Shown here piece after piece: positions 8,210 through 15,420 of a stretch of DNA of 64,000 bases (positions are counted from its first letter, which is position 1; every line of letters starts with the position of its first letter). The position numbers were made by a program, and so were the translations under genes. The notes beneath the pieces are model-generated. The model was given only the letters and a program-made list of their open reading frames with translations. It ran no database searches and had not been told where the DNA came from. Source of the stretch: Chryseobacterium sp. KACC 21268 (GTDB lineage: Bacteria > Bacteroidota > Bacteroidia > Flavobacteriales > Weeksellaceae); assembly GCA_028736075.1 (NCBI GenBank), contig CP117875.1, forward strand, positions 2,666,001 to 2,730,000. Direction: 5' to 3'.

Positions 8210-8851
8210 ATGAAAAGTTCATATTTTGTAATTTCAATGTTCTTGTTGTTGTCTTGCAGCGATAAAAAGGGAACTGAAAATCAATTACATTCTGCGAAAA
8301 ATAATGAAAGGATTGATTCTAAAAATTTTCATTCTGACAACAATAAAACCTTGAAAAACTGGACAGATTATTACAAAGCACTTGATCCAGATTTTAATTT
8401 CGATAATTTTGAATTTGTTTCGGAAAGTTCGTTTGATAAGACTGCCGGAAATATCTATGGAAGCTATGATAAGGAATTTGATAAGCTTTATTCTGATTTT
8501 TTAATTTACAGTCCCGACCTGAAAAAATATATCGACATCGACAGCAATCACTGGATTTTGGATGAAAATGGCAACCCAGTTTTCGAAGTCGATCAGGAAA
8601 TTAATCTGGTTGATATTCCGAATAAAAAAATTGAAAGAATCAAATTTTACGGCTCATCAAATTGGGTCGAAGATGCCTATTGGAAAGACGATCATACGAT
8701 TGTTCTGCTGGAGAATTCTGATGACCAAAAACCTGCAATTACTCAAATGGATGTTAATTCACGGAAAAGTATGAGTTACAAATACAAAAATCCTTTGAAG
8801 AATATTTCGGAATATTCTAAGCAAAGGATTCTTGTAAAATTGAAGAAGTAA
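8210..8851 (+). CDS. Hypothetical lipoprotein, 213 residues
   Basis: I do not recognise this family. The start at 8210 is chosen because it follows the stop of the GH114-like gene by one base and gives a clean lipoprotein signal (MKSSYFVISMFLLLSCSDKK); an earlier in-frame ATG at 8195 would overlap that gene. The mature protein is hydrophilic, with Asp/Trp-rich stretches (HWILDENGNPVFEVDQ, SNWVEDAYWKDDHTIVLLEN) suggestive of an all-beta fold. It is translationally coupled to the GH114-like lipoprotein and could act with it at the envelope. Confidence 0.72.
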   Translation: MKSSYFVISMFLLLSCSDKKGTENQLHSAKNNERIDSKNFHSDNNKTLKNWTDYYKALDPDFNFDNFEFVSESSFDKTAGNIYGSYDKEFDKLYSDFLIYSPDLKKYIDIDSNHWILDENGNPVFEVDQEINLVDIPNKKIERIKFYGSSNWVEDAYWKDDHTIVLLENSDDQKPAITQMDVNSRKSMSYKYKNPLKNISEYSKQRILVKLKK

Positions 8852-8855
8852 ATTT

Positions 8856-9728
8856 CTAATAAGTCTTCGTCATATCATTCGGAATGACCAAATTAAATTC
8901 TGTTGGAGTAAAATCTTTTTCAGGCAAAGCCAACTCAGACTTTTCTGATTCGAAAACAGAAATCACTGCAATTTTCAAATTCGGGTTTTTCTTTTTCAAA
9001 TACCAATAGATCCCGCCGTATTGCTTGCTGTGATAGTCGCCGTTGTAATGGATGAAAGTCTTTCCAGCCTGTAGATTTTCGAAAATCGATTCTGCCATTG
9101 TCGCATCTTTTATGGCTTGCGCTGAGATGAAATTCATCAATTTTAATTCGTCCACGTGGTCACCCATCAAGGATTTCATTTCTTTATAGCCTGGCGTTTC
9201 CAAAGTGACTTCAATCGGTAATTTGGCAATCCAGTTCTTTTCATTTTCCGGCAATTGGTTCAAGCTTTCAATTCCCGATTTTGATGTTTGAGACGCGTAT
9301 TTTCTGGGAACATTTGTCGCGATGAATTTCAGTTGATGGTCTTTCGCGAAATCTACCAAAGGTCTGTAATCCGTTTCATAATTTTTCCAAAGTCGAACAG
9401 AATCTTTCAGAACTTTCGGATCAATTTTCCCACCTAGATAAGAATCAAGTGCTTTCTGATTGTCTCTTTCAAACATTTCCGCACCCAGAATTAATTGACC
9501 TTTTTTTTGATCAAAAAGTGCTTCGGTAATCTTTTTCTCCAACCAATGATTGATGGAACTGTCGTGATGTTCGCCAATGAAAACCACATCATAATTTACC
9601 AATTCTTTCACCACTTTTTCTGGCGAAACGGCCTTTGACTTTTTATCAAAGAATTGATAAGAACGGAAATCCTGAGCCTGAAAAATAGGCATACTTAACA
9701 TCAATAAAAATAATATTAACTTCTTCAT
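8856..9728 (-). CDS. ChaN-like heme/iron-associated protein
   Basis: Protein of 290 residues of the ChaN family (Cofac_haem_bdg), whose Campylobacter member ChaN is an outer-membrane lipoprotein binding two stacked hemes. Here the N terminus is an ordinary signal peptide (cleavage near QAQD), without a lipobox. Family motifs are VVFIGEHHDSSINHWLE near residues 50-66, LGAEMFERDNQKALDSYLGG near 80-100, and HYNGDYHSKQYGGI near 235. It lies downstream of the heme operon on the same strand but behind a terminator-like hairpin, so it may be a separate unit within the heme locus. Confidence 0.85.
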   Translation of the reverse strand: MKKLILFLLMLSMPIFQAQDFRSYQFFDKKSKAVSPEKVVKELVNYDVVFIGEHHDSSINHWLEKKITEALFDQKKGQLILGAEMFERDNQKALDSYLGGKIDPKVLKDSVRLWKNYETDYRPLVDFAKDHQLKFIATNVPRKYASQTSKSGIESLNQLPENEKNWIAKLPIEVTLETPGYKEMKSLMGDHVDELKLMNFISAQAIKDATMAESIFENLQAGKTFIHYNGDYHSKQYGGIYWYLKKKNPNLKIAVISVFESEKSELALPEKDFTPTEFNLVIPNDMTKTY

Positions 9729-9742
9729 TTTAAAACAAATAA

Positions 9743-9783
9743 GAAAGCCGTTCTAAAGTCAATTAAAACTAAAAAACGGCTTC
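9743..9783 (-). terminator. Terminator of the heme operon
   Basis: Arms GAAAGCCGTT and AACGGCTTC pair across a loop of about 22 bases between hmuS and the ChaN-like gene; in the operon direction the hairpin is followed by TTATTTG. Confidence 0.55.
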
Positions 9784-9807
9784 ATTAACAATAATTATAA
9801 TTGGATC

Positions 9808-10830
9808 TTACAAAGCTGCGACAAGATCTTTCCAACCTTGAAGTTCTGGATTTCCAGGTTTTCTTTTTCCGAAAAGTTGAACGATAAAATCGCCTTCTTT
9901 GTTAAATACTTCAATCGAAGTGACTTCGCCGTCTTCGGTTGGTTTTTTGGTGATCCAAGTTTCTGCAATCTTCGTTGTATCCAGATGAAGGTTGAAATCC
10001 GGGTCCATCACGTTGAACCATTGCTGGTGCCAAAGTGTCTTCTTAACTTCACCTGTATGGATCTGGATAATACCTCTGTTCCCAACGAAAACCATAATCG
10101 GCAATTGTTGTTCAGAAGCATCTTCCAAAACGTTCACCACTTTAGAATTCTCGATTTTTGTAGCGTAACCTTCCGGCGCCAATCTCAAAGCTTGGGTTCT
10201 AGTCACACCGAATTTTCTAAGCATCATAAAGAAATCGTGTGTGTCTTTCAAATCTTTCCAAGCTTGTTGGAAACCAGCGACATCTATTTCAGAATCTGCT
10301 TTCTCTGCAGGTTTACCAGGAACAGATTCGGTAACAACATTTGGGGATTGTTCGTACGCTGCATATTTCTCTGTCAACGCATCAAATTCTGCTTCGTTGC
10401 TTTTGTTTGTCAGATAGATCTTGTGAAGCGCCAATCCGTCTTTTCCGAAGAATTGCAAACTCTTTCTATCGCCTTCGATCACTGAGAAACCGAATTTCCA
10501 AGAGTTGATGAAAATCCTAAGATCAATATCTTCGCCTACGAAAACCTGTCCGTGAGGATTGCTAAAATCTGGATTCAAATAAACACCTTTTCTTTCGTGC
10601 ACGCATTCGTCGTTTCTGGTCAAAGCCATTACTTTTTCCAGCTTTACAACCTCTTGTAGAAGGTCTGCAAACTCAGGTTTCAAAACTGTAACGCCGTTTC
10701 CAACGTTTGTAGCCAATAATTCAGCTTCGCTCACGCCCAATTGTTCCGCCGCGTTTCTGATTCTCAAATGTGGGTTTTCTGCTTTTAGCGCTTCCCATTT
10801 TTCTTTTAATTCATTAATTAATGTACTCAT
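9808..10830 (-). CDS. hmuS: Cytoplasmic heme-handling protein HmuS/HemS
   Basis: Heme-degrading or heme-trafficking protein of 340 residues, the full length of the HemS/HmuS/ChuS family, which is built from two tandem repeats of the same fold. Both halves are visible: the first around RIFINSWKFGFSVIEGD with HKIYLTNKSNEAEF, the second around VFVGNRGIIQIHTGEVKKTL with NLHLDTTKIAETWITKKP and IEVFNKEGDFIVQLFGKRKPG. No signal peptide. It is the last gene of the heme operon and would take heme from the HmuUV transporter to release iron. The gap to the methyltransferase gene is 16 bases. Confidence 0.93.
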   Translation of the reverse strand: MSTLINELKEKWEALKAENPHLRIRNAAEQLGVSEAELLATNVGNGVTVLKPEFADLLQEVVKLEKVMALTRNDECVHERKGVYLNPDFSNPHGQVFVGEDIDLRIFINSWKFGFSVIEGDRKSLQFFGKDGLALHKIYLTNKSNEAEFDALTEKYAAYEQSPNVVTESVPGKPAEKADSEIDVAGFQQAWKDLKDTHDFFMMLRKFGVTRTQALRLAPEGYATKIENSKVVNVLEDASEQQLPIMVFVGNRGIIQIHTGEVKKTLWHQQWFNVMDPDFNLHLDTTKIAETWITKKPTEDGEVTSIEVFNKEGDFIVQLFGKRKPGNPELQGWKDLVAAL

Positions 10831-10846
10831 ATTAATTTATTTTGAT

Positions 10847-11491
10847 TTATTTTTTGATTGTTAAAACGTTGTATTCTCTTTTGACCAGTTCGCCAGATTT
10901 GCTCGTTATCAGTTCTTCTTTTTCCGATTTGATCATCCTTTTGAATTTGGTTTGAGAGATCAGCATCTCGATGTCTTCGTAATTATAAAGTTTGAAATCT
11001 GCTGTGAAAGGTAAATTTTTCATAAAATCTTTCTTCGCAAACGTGAGGACGAAACTTCCGTGTTCCTTTAAAACCCTGTAGATCTCATTAAGAAAATCGA
11101 CTGGACTTCCCCAGAAATAAATGGTGTTGACCGTCATTATTTTATCAAAACTTTCGTCTTCAAAAGGGATTTTTTTTCCGTCGTACAATTGAAATTTAGC
11201 TTGAGAAAGATATTTTTGATTAATACTTTTTGCTTCTGACTTCATAGTTTCAGAAATTTCCAGACCTGTGTAACTGATGTTTTCAGCAAAATCCAAAAGG
11301 TAAGACAAATGTCCAGCGTTGCCGTGACCGAGTTCCAAAACCTTTTCGCTATCCGTTAACAGCAAAGCTTTGACTGTTTCTTTGGTCATCGAGATATTGG
11401 TCTCATTCATCATTTTGGCGACGTCTTTGCCAACTTCACCTTCGGGATTTGATAACTGTTGTGCTAATATTTTGAGTTCGTTTTCTGTCAT
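10847..11491 (-). CDS. Class I SAM-dependent methyltransferase in the heme operon
   Basis: Methyltransferase of 214 residues with the Rossmann motif I VLELGHGNAGHLSYLL near residues 52-67, the acidic residue that binds the ribose in YTGLEIS near 79, and FDKIMTVNTIYFWGSP with LNEIYRVLKEHGSFVLTFAKK as motifs IV-VI. It sits between hmuV and hmuS with gaps of 15-16 bases, so it is co-transcribed with heme uptake. Its substrate is unknown; a role in heme or tetrapyrrole breakdown, or in modifying a siderophore-like molecule, is inference from position. It has no radical-SAM cysteines, so it is not the ChuW/HutW anaerobic heme-opening enzyme. Confidence 0.88.
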   Translation of the reverse strand: MTENELKILAQQLSNPEGEVGKDVAKMMNETNISMTKETVKALLLTDSEKVLELGHGNAGHLSYLLDFAENISYTGLEISETMKSEAKSINQKYLSQAKFQLYDGKKIPFEDESFDKIMTVNTIYFWGSPVDFLNEIYRVLKEHGSFVLTFAKKDFMKNLPFTADFKLYNYEDIEMLISQTKFKRMIKSEKEELITSKSGELVKREYNVLTIKK

Positions 11492-11506
11492 TAGTTTAGT
11501 TTTTAT

Positions 11507-12283
11507 TTAACCAAATAAGATCATCGTATTGTCATTGACCGGATGTTTGCAAATTGTACAAGGGAAATTGTAAGCCTTGGAAATGGTTTCTGCCGTGAAC
11601 ACTTTTTCTGGTGAACCGTACGACAACACCGAGCCTTTTTCCATTAATAAAATATGGTCTGCGAACTGTGCTGCGAGGTTCAAGTCGTGTAGAACAACGA
11701 TCGCTGTGTTGTTGGTTTTGGTATAATTCTTTATCAGTTCCAATGTTTTGTATTGATGCTTAATATCCAGATTATTAAGTGGTTCGTCCAGGAAAAGTAA
11801 CGTATTTTCTATCTCATTGTCCAATTGTGCCAGAACTCTCGCCAGATGAACACGCTGCTTCTCGCCACCCGAAAGTGAGTTGTATTCCCGCTTTTGGAAA
11901 TGTACAATGTCGGTCTCTGCCATCGCTTTCTGTACCGATTCGAAATCCTCTTGATGCGGCTGTGAACTGAAATATGGATAACGTCCCATCATCACAACAT
12001 CGGCTACCAAAAGTGGAATGTCCTGCGCGTTGTGTTGGGAGAATTTGGCTTTGTGTTTGGAAAGCTCTTCCAGATTCCAGTCGGACAGGATCTTGTCTTT
12101 GAACTGGATATTCTTTTTGTTATCGGTTTTGATTTCGTTCGCTAACAAATTCAGAAGGCTGGATTTCCCTGCGCCATTTGGACCAACGATCGCCAGGAAT
12201 TCCCCGAAACCAACATTGATATCAACATCCTTCAAAATGCTGATTTTCTGACTTTGATAATTGATCTTTTGCCCTTTTATCAT
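11507..12283 (-). CDS. hmuV: Heme ABC transporter ATPase HmuV
   Basis: ATP-binding subunit of 258 residues that powers heme import. Walker A is GPNGAGKSSLLN (about 34-45), the ABC signature is LSGGEKQRVHLARVLA (about 137-152), Walker B is NTLLFLDEPLNNLD (about 160-173) and the switch His is in VVLHDLNLA. The start ATG overlaps the stop of the permease gene by four bases (ATGA). The tail has an unusual CTICKHP segment with two cysteines. Confidence 0.94.
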   Translation of the reverse strand: MIKGQKINYQSQKISILKDVDINVGFGEFLAIVGPNGAGKSSLLNLLANEIKTDNKKNIQFKDKILSDWNLEELSKHKAKFSQHNAQDIPLLVADVVMMGRYPYFSSQPHQEDFESVQKAMAETDIVHFQKREYNSLSGGEKQRVHLARVLAQLDNEIENTLLFLDEPLNNLDIKHQYKTLELIKNYTKTNNTAIVVLHDLNLAAQFADHILLMEKGSVLSYGSPEKVFTAETISKAYNFPCTICKHPVNDNTMILFG

Positions 12284-13320
12284 CTTAATGTGCTTTTGAA
12301 TTTAATTAAAATGGCAATAAAAATCGGTCCTCCGATCAATGAGGTTAGGATTCCTATTGGAAGTTCTGAAGGTGCAACAATCGTTCTGCTGATCGTGTCT
12401 GCAAATAACAATAAGATGCTTCCACAAACGGCTGACAACGGTAAAATGAAATGATAATCTGAACGGAAAAGCAATCTTAAAATGTAAGGAACAATCAATC
12501 CGACGAATCCAATCGTTCCAGAAAATGCGACGCAAGTTCCTACCATCAAAGCGGTTAAAACGACGATCTGTTTCTTCAAAGTTTCAACATTGATTCCCAA
12601 GTGTTGTGCATCTTTCTCGCCTAACATCATCGCATTCAAGGCTTTTCCTTTTGGTAAAATGACCAGATACGATAATATTAGGACCATCGTTAAGATGATA
12701 TTTTTGGTCCAGGTTGCTCCTGCCAAACTTCCTAGATTCCAAAAGGTCAAATCTCTAAGTTGCTCATCTTTTGAAATGTAAATCAGAAATCCGGTGATTG
12801 AAAATCCAATTGAAGTGATCGCTACGCCACTCAACAACATCATTACCACATTCGTTTTTCCACCAGAAGTTGAGATCCTGTACACAATGATCATTGCCAA
12901 TAATGCACCGACGAACGCGGAAACACCTACCAAAGAATTTCTTACGATCTCCGGCAGATAAGACTCAAAAGTATGTCCTAAAACAATCGCAATGGCGGCC
13001 AACAATGTAGCGCCAGAAGTAAGACCGATTGCCTCGCCCGTTGCCAATGGATTTTTGAACATTCCCTGTAAAGTGGTTCCGGAAACGGCCAACATACTCC
13101 CTACAAGAACGGCCATCACAATTCTGGAAGTTCGAACGTCCCAAATGATGTATTTCTCGCTCAAGGAAATTGATGAATCGCCTGTGACAAATTTCCAAAA
13201 CACCTCGTAGGAAGTCGATTTACCGAAATCAAAAACCCCGATATTCAAAGACAAAACCATCATCAGCATTAATAAAATAATACCGATGATGGCGTAAAAT
13301 GTAAGACTTTTTGATTTCAA
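12280..13320 (-). CDS. hmuU: Heme ABC transporter permease HmuU (FecCD family)
   Basis: Inner-membrane permease of 346 residues with about ten hydrophobic helices, the length of the FecCD/BtuC family. Family motifs include RTSRIVMAVLVGSMLAVSGT near residues 64-83, FKNPLATGEAIGLTSGA near 88-104 and GFVGLIVPYILR near the C-terminal third. It receives heme from HmuT and works with HmuV, which overlaps it by four bases. A 100-base gap with two palindromes separates it from hmuT, so it might have its own control. Confidence 0.94.
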   Translation of the reverse strand: MKSKSLTFYAIIGIILLMLMMVLSLNIGVFDFGKSTSYEVFWKFVTGDSSISLSEKYIIWDVRTSRIVMAVLVGSMLAVSGTTLQGMFKNPLATGEAIGLTSGATLLAAIAIVLGHTFESYLPEIVRNSLVGVSAFVGALLAMIIVYRISTSGGKTNVVMMLLSGVAITSIGFSITGFLIYISKDEQLRDLTFWNLGSLAGATWTKNIILTMVLILSYLVILPKGKALNAMMLGEKDAQHLGINVETLKKQIVVLTALMVGTCVAFSGTIGFVGLIVPYILRLLFRSDYHFILPLSAVCGSILLLFADTISRTIVAPSELPIGILTSLIGGPIFIAILIKFKSTLR

Positions 13321-13338
13321 ATCGTATGTTCGTTTTTC

Positions 13339-13418
13339 ATAGGAATGAATTCCTATCTTTTTCTTATTTCCATAGGAATAAATTCCTATGCTAAAAAAAT
13401 CGTTCGTCCCGATGGGAC
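13339..13418. repeat. Two palindromes and a GTCCC hairpin between hmuT and hmuU
   Basis: Perfect dyads ATAGGAAT-GA-ATTCCTAT at 13339-13356 and CATAGGAAT-AA-ATTCCTATG at 13371-13390 are followed by GTCCC-GAT-GGGAC at 13406-13418. In the operon direction the GTCCC hairpin comes directly after the hmuT stop, then a run of seven T, then both palindromes. It may be an attenuator, an operator pair, or an inserted repeat cluster; the sequence alone does not decide. Confidence 0.65.
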
Positions 13419-13420
13419 TT

Positions 13421-14302
13421 TTATTTTGTGGATTCTATCAGTAGTTTGTTTAGGCTAGCAGCTGCTTCACCGACTCTTGGGCCAAATGAAGATAGTAAAC
13501 CACCATCCATTGCGATCACGCGCTTATTTTTACCCGCATTGGTTTGAGGAACGCCAGGCATTTTGAGAGCGCCATCAATTCCGCCAGAACCTTGCAATCC
13601 ACTGCTGAAGAACAGTAGGACGTCAGGATTTGACTGTACGACCGCTTCGGGTGTCAATGGTTTGAAATCTTCGAAATCATTGGCTGCATTTTCTCCGCCA
13701 GCTATCTCAATAATTTTTGCCATTGGTGTGTTTTTGCCCCCGACCATCATCATATTTCCTCTGGCGTAGATGAAAAGTACTTTAGGTTTTTTAGCGATTG
13801 GCTGAATCTGCTTGATGTCTGCATCGATCTTATCCAATAACTGCTGCTGATTTGTGTTTCCTAAAGCTTTTGCAACTTGGTCAATCAACTTCTTTGTACC
13901 ATCGATTGTGAATTCCTGATTGAACAATTCTGATTTGATGCCGGAAGCTTTGATTTTCGTCAGTAGGTCTGGATTGATATCTTTGTCAGAAGCAACGATC
14001 AAACTTGGATTCAGTGCCAAAAGTGGCTCAATCGTCATTGAACGAACGTGACCTAGCTCTTCGGCTGTATTTTTCAAACTCTCAGGATAGGTGCTTGTCA
14101 CATCGATCCCGACAATTTCCTTCTCGTGGCCCAGTGCTACAACAATCTCGGTAATTCCGCCGCTGATGCTCACGATTCTTTGGTTGGACACTGGAGTTTC
14201 TGTTGCGGTCTCTTTTTTTGCCTCTACTTTGGAATCTTCTTTTTTACAAGAAACGCCTGCAAGAAGTATTGCTGAGAGGAGTGCTATTTTGATGTTTTTC
14301 AT
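13421..14302 (-). CDS. hmuT: Hemin ABC transporter substrate-binding protein HmuT
   Basis: Periplasmic binding protein of 293 residues, class III (long-helix backbone). Lipoprotein signal ILLAGVSCKKEDSK; then RIVSISGGITEIVVALGHEKEIVGID near residues 43-68 marks the first lobe of the heme-specific branch, and DGGLLSSFGPRVGEAAASLNKLL closes the second lobe. PDVLLFFSSGLQGSGGIDG is the region linking to the heme pocket. It passes heme from the outer-membrane receptor system to HmuUV. It starts 28 bases after hmuY ends. Confidence 0.93.
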   Translation of the reverse strand: MKNIKIALLSAILLAGVSCKKEDSKVEAKKETATETPVSNQRIVSISGGITEIVVALGHEKEIVGIDVTSTYPESLKNTAEELGHVRSMTIEPLLALNPSLIVASDKDINPDLLTKIKASGIKSELFNQEFTIDGTKKLIDQVAKALGNTNQQQLLDKIDADIKQIQPIAKKPKVLFIYARGNMMMVGGKNTPMAKIIEIAGGENAANDFEDFKPLTPEAVVQSNPDVLLFFSSGLQGSGGIDGALKMPGVPQTNAGKNKRVIAMDGGLLSSFGPRVGEAAASLNKLLIESTK

Positions 14303-14330
14303 TGTTTATTTTATTGTAGATTGATTTGTC

Positions 14331-15416
14331 TTAAAGTGGTTTGTATTCGAATTGTGGATAGCCACGGATACCTTCTGTATTGGTCATCCTTGTAAATCTT
14401 ACTTTGAAGAAATATCCCTCTGCATCCCTTATTACATAAAAACGATCACCATAAGTTTCTAAACCATTTGTACCAACCGGATTTCTCCAATTACCTCCAA
14501 TAGCACGATGATCGTTGGCAATGAACTTAGTAGGATCTATGTCTTCGGCTTTAAAATTATTATAAGCTTCAACTCCCGTTGCTGGAGCGGTAACTGTCAC
14601 TTCATACGCTGCAACTCCACTCAGTAGATTACTTAAAACAAAATCTGCATAGATGTAAGTTCCTGCTCCAGCGATTGTATTTGTAAAAACTGTGAAGCAT
14701 AAATCCCAATTATGTTTTTCTGGCTGGATAAGAAGTTCTCTGTTATTTTTCAGGCTAAAGAAATTGAAGTTATAATCCGAGTTTTTATCGATATTGACTT
14801 CTTTATGTGTCGTATCGTTCAAATTGGCGTACTTGATTTTGTAGCCTGTTCCATTTCTTGTGATTTGAATTTTCATCCAACCTCTGCTGTCTCCTCCGGT
14901 AACTACAGAGCCTACAGACACAGAACCTTGATAGATATCTCGTCCCATATTGAGAAGATAAACCGCATTCTCCGCATCATTTGCTGCGATTTCTGAAATT
15001 GCAGTATGTTCTGTAAGATATTGCCCCGTGACAGTATCTACGTATGTTTCATTGGTGGGATCAAAGTTGGCAACCTGTACCTTTTCCTTCAAGGCTGTAA
15101 GGTCAGATTCTTTGACAGCATCAATATTATTTGCATTTGGAATTGCTCCAGCTGCCATCATTATGGAAGTGTTGATTATTACTTTAAATTGAGAACCAGA
15201 ATAAAATCCGAGATCCCAATCTGTTCTTACATTCATTGTTTCTTTTCCTGAACTCAAATCAAACCAAATCTGATTGGGCTGCGTAGGGCCACCAACCACG
15301 GGATTGACTACAGATCCATCCAAAGGTGCGACAGCCACTGGATCTTCGTTATCATTGATACACGATTGGAATAGAAATCCAGAAATTATTGAAATATAAA
15401 TAAATAGCTTTTTCAT
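14331..15416 (-). CDS. hmuY: HmuY-family heme-binding lipoprotein
   Basis: Predicted heme-binding lipoprotein of 361 residues; the lipobox is GFLFQSC and the next residues INDNEDP are acidic, as in surface-exposed flavobacterial lipoproteins. HmuY family segments include NQIWFDLSSGKE, RTDWDLGFYSG near residue 65, DYNFNFFSLKNNRE, KHNWDLCFTVFTNT near 240 and YFFKVRFTRM near the end. Porphyromonas HmuY, about 216 residues, takes heme from host proteins and gives it to the receptor HmuR; this one is longer. It starts four bases after the TonB receptor stop, so the pair is tightly coupled. A T9SS-exported paralogue is at 18633. Confidence 0.9.
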   Translation of the reverse strand: MKKLFIYISIISGFLFQSCINDNEDPVAVAPLDGSVVNPVVGGPTQPNQIWFDLSSGKETMNVRTDWDLGFYSGSQFKVIINTSIMMAAGAIPNANNIDAVKESDLTALKEKVQVANFDPTNETYVDTVTGQYLTEHTAISEIAANDAENAVYLLNMGRDIYQGSVSVGSVVTGGDSRGWMKIQITRNGTGYKIKYANLNDTTHKEVNIDKNSDYNFNFFSLKNNRELLIQPEKHNWDLCFTVFTNTIAGAGTYIYADFVLSNLLSGVAAYEVTVTAPATGVEAYNNFKAEDIDPTKFIANDHRAIGGNWRNPVGTNGLETYGDRFYVIRDAEGYFFKVRFTRMTNTEGIRGYPQFEYKPL

Positions 15417-15420
15417 AATT

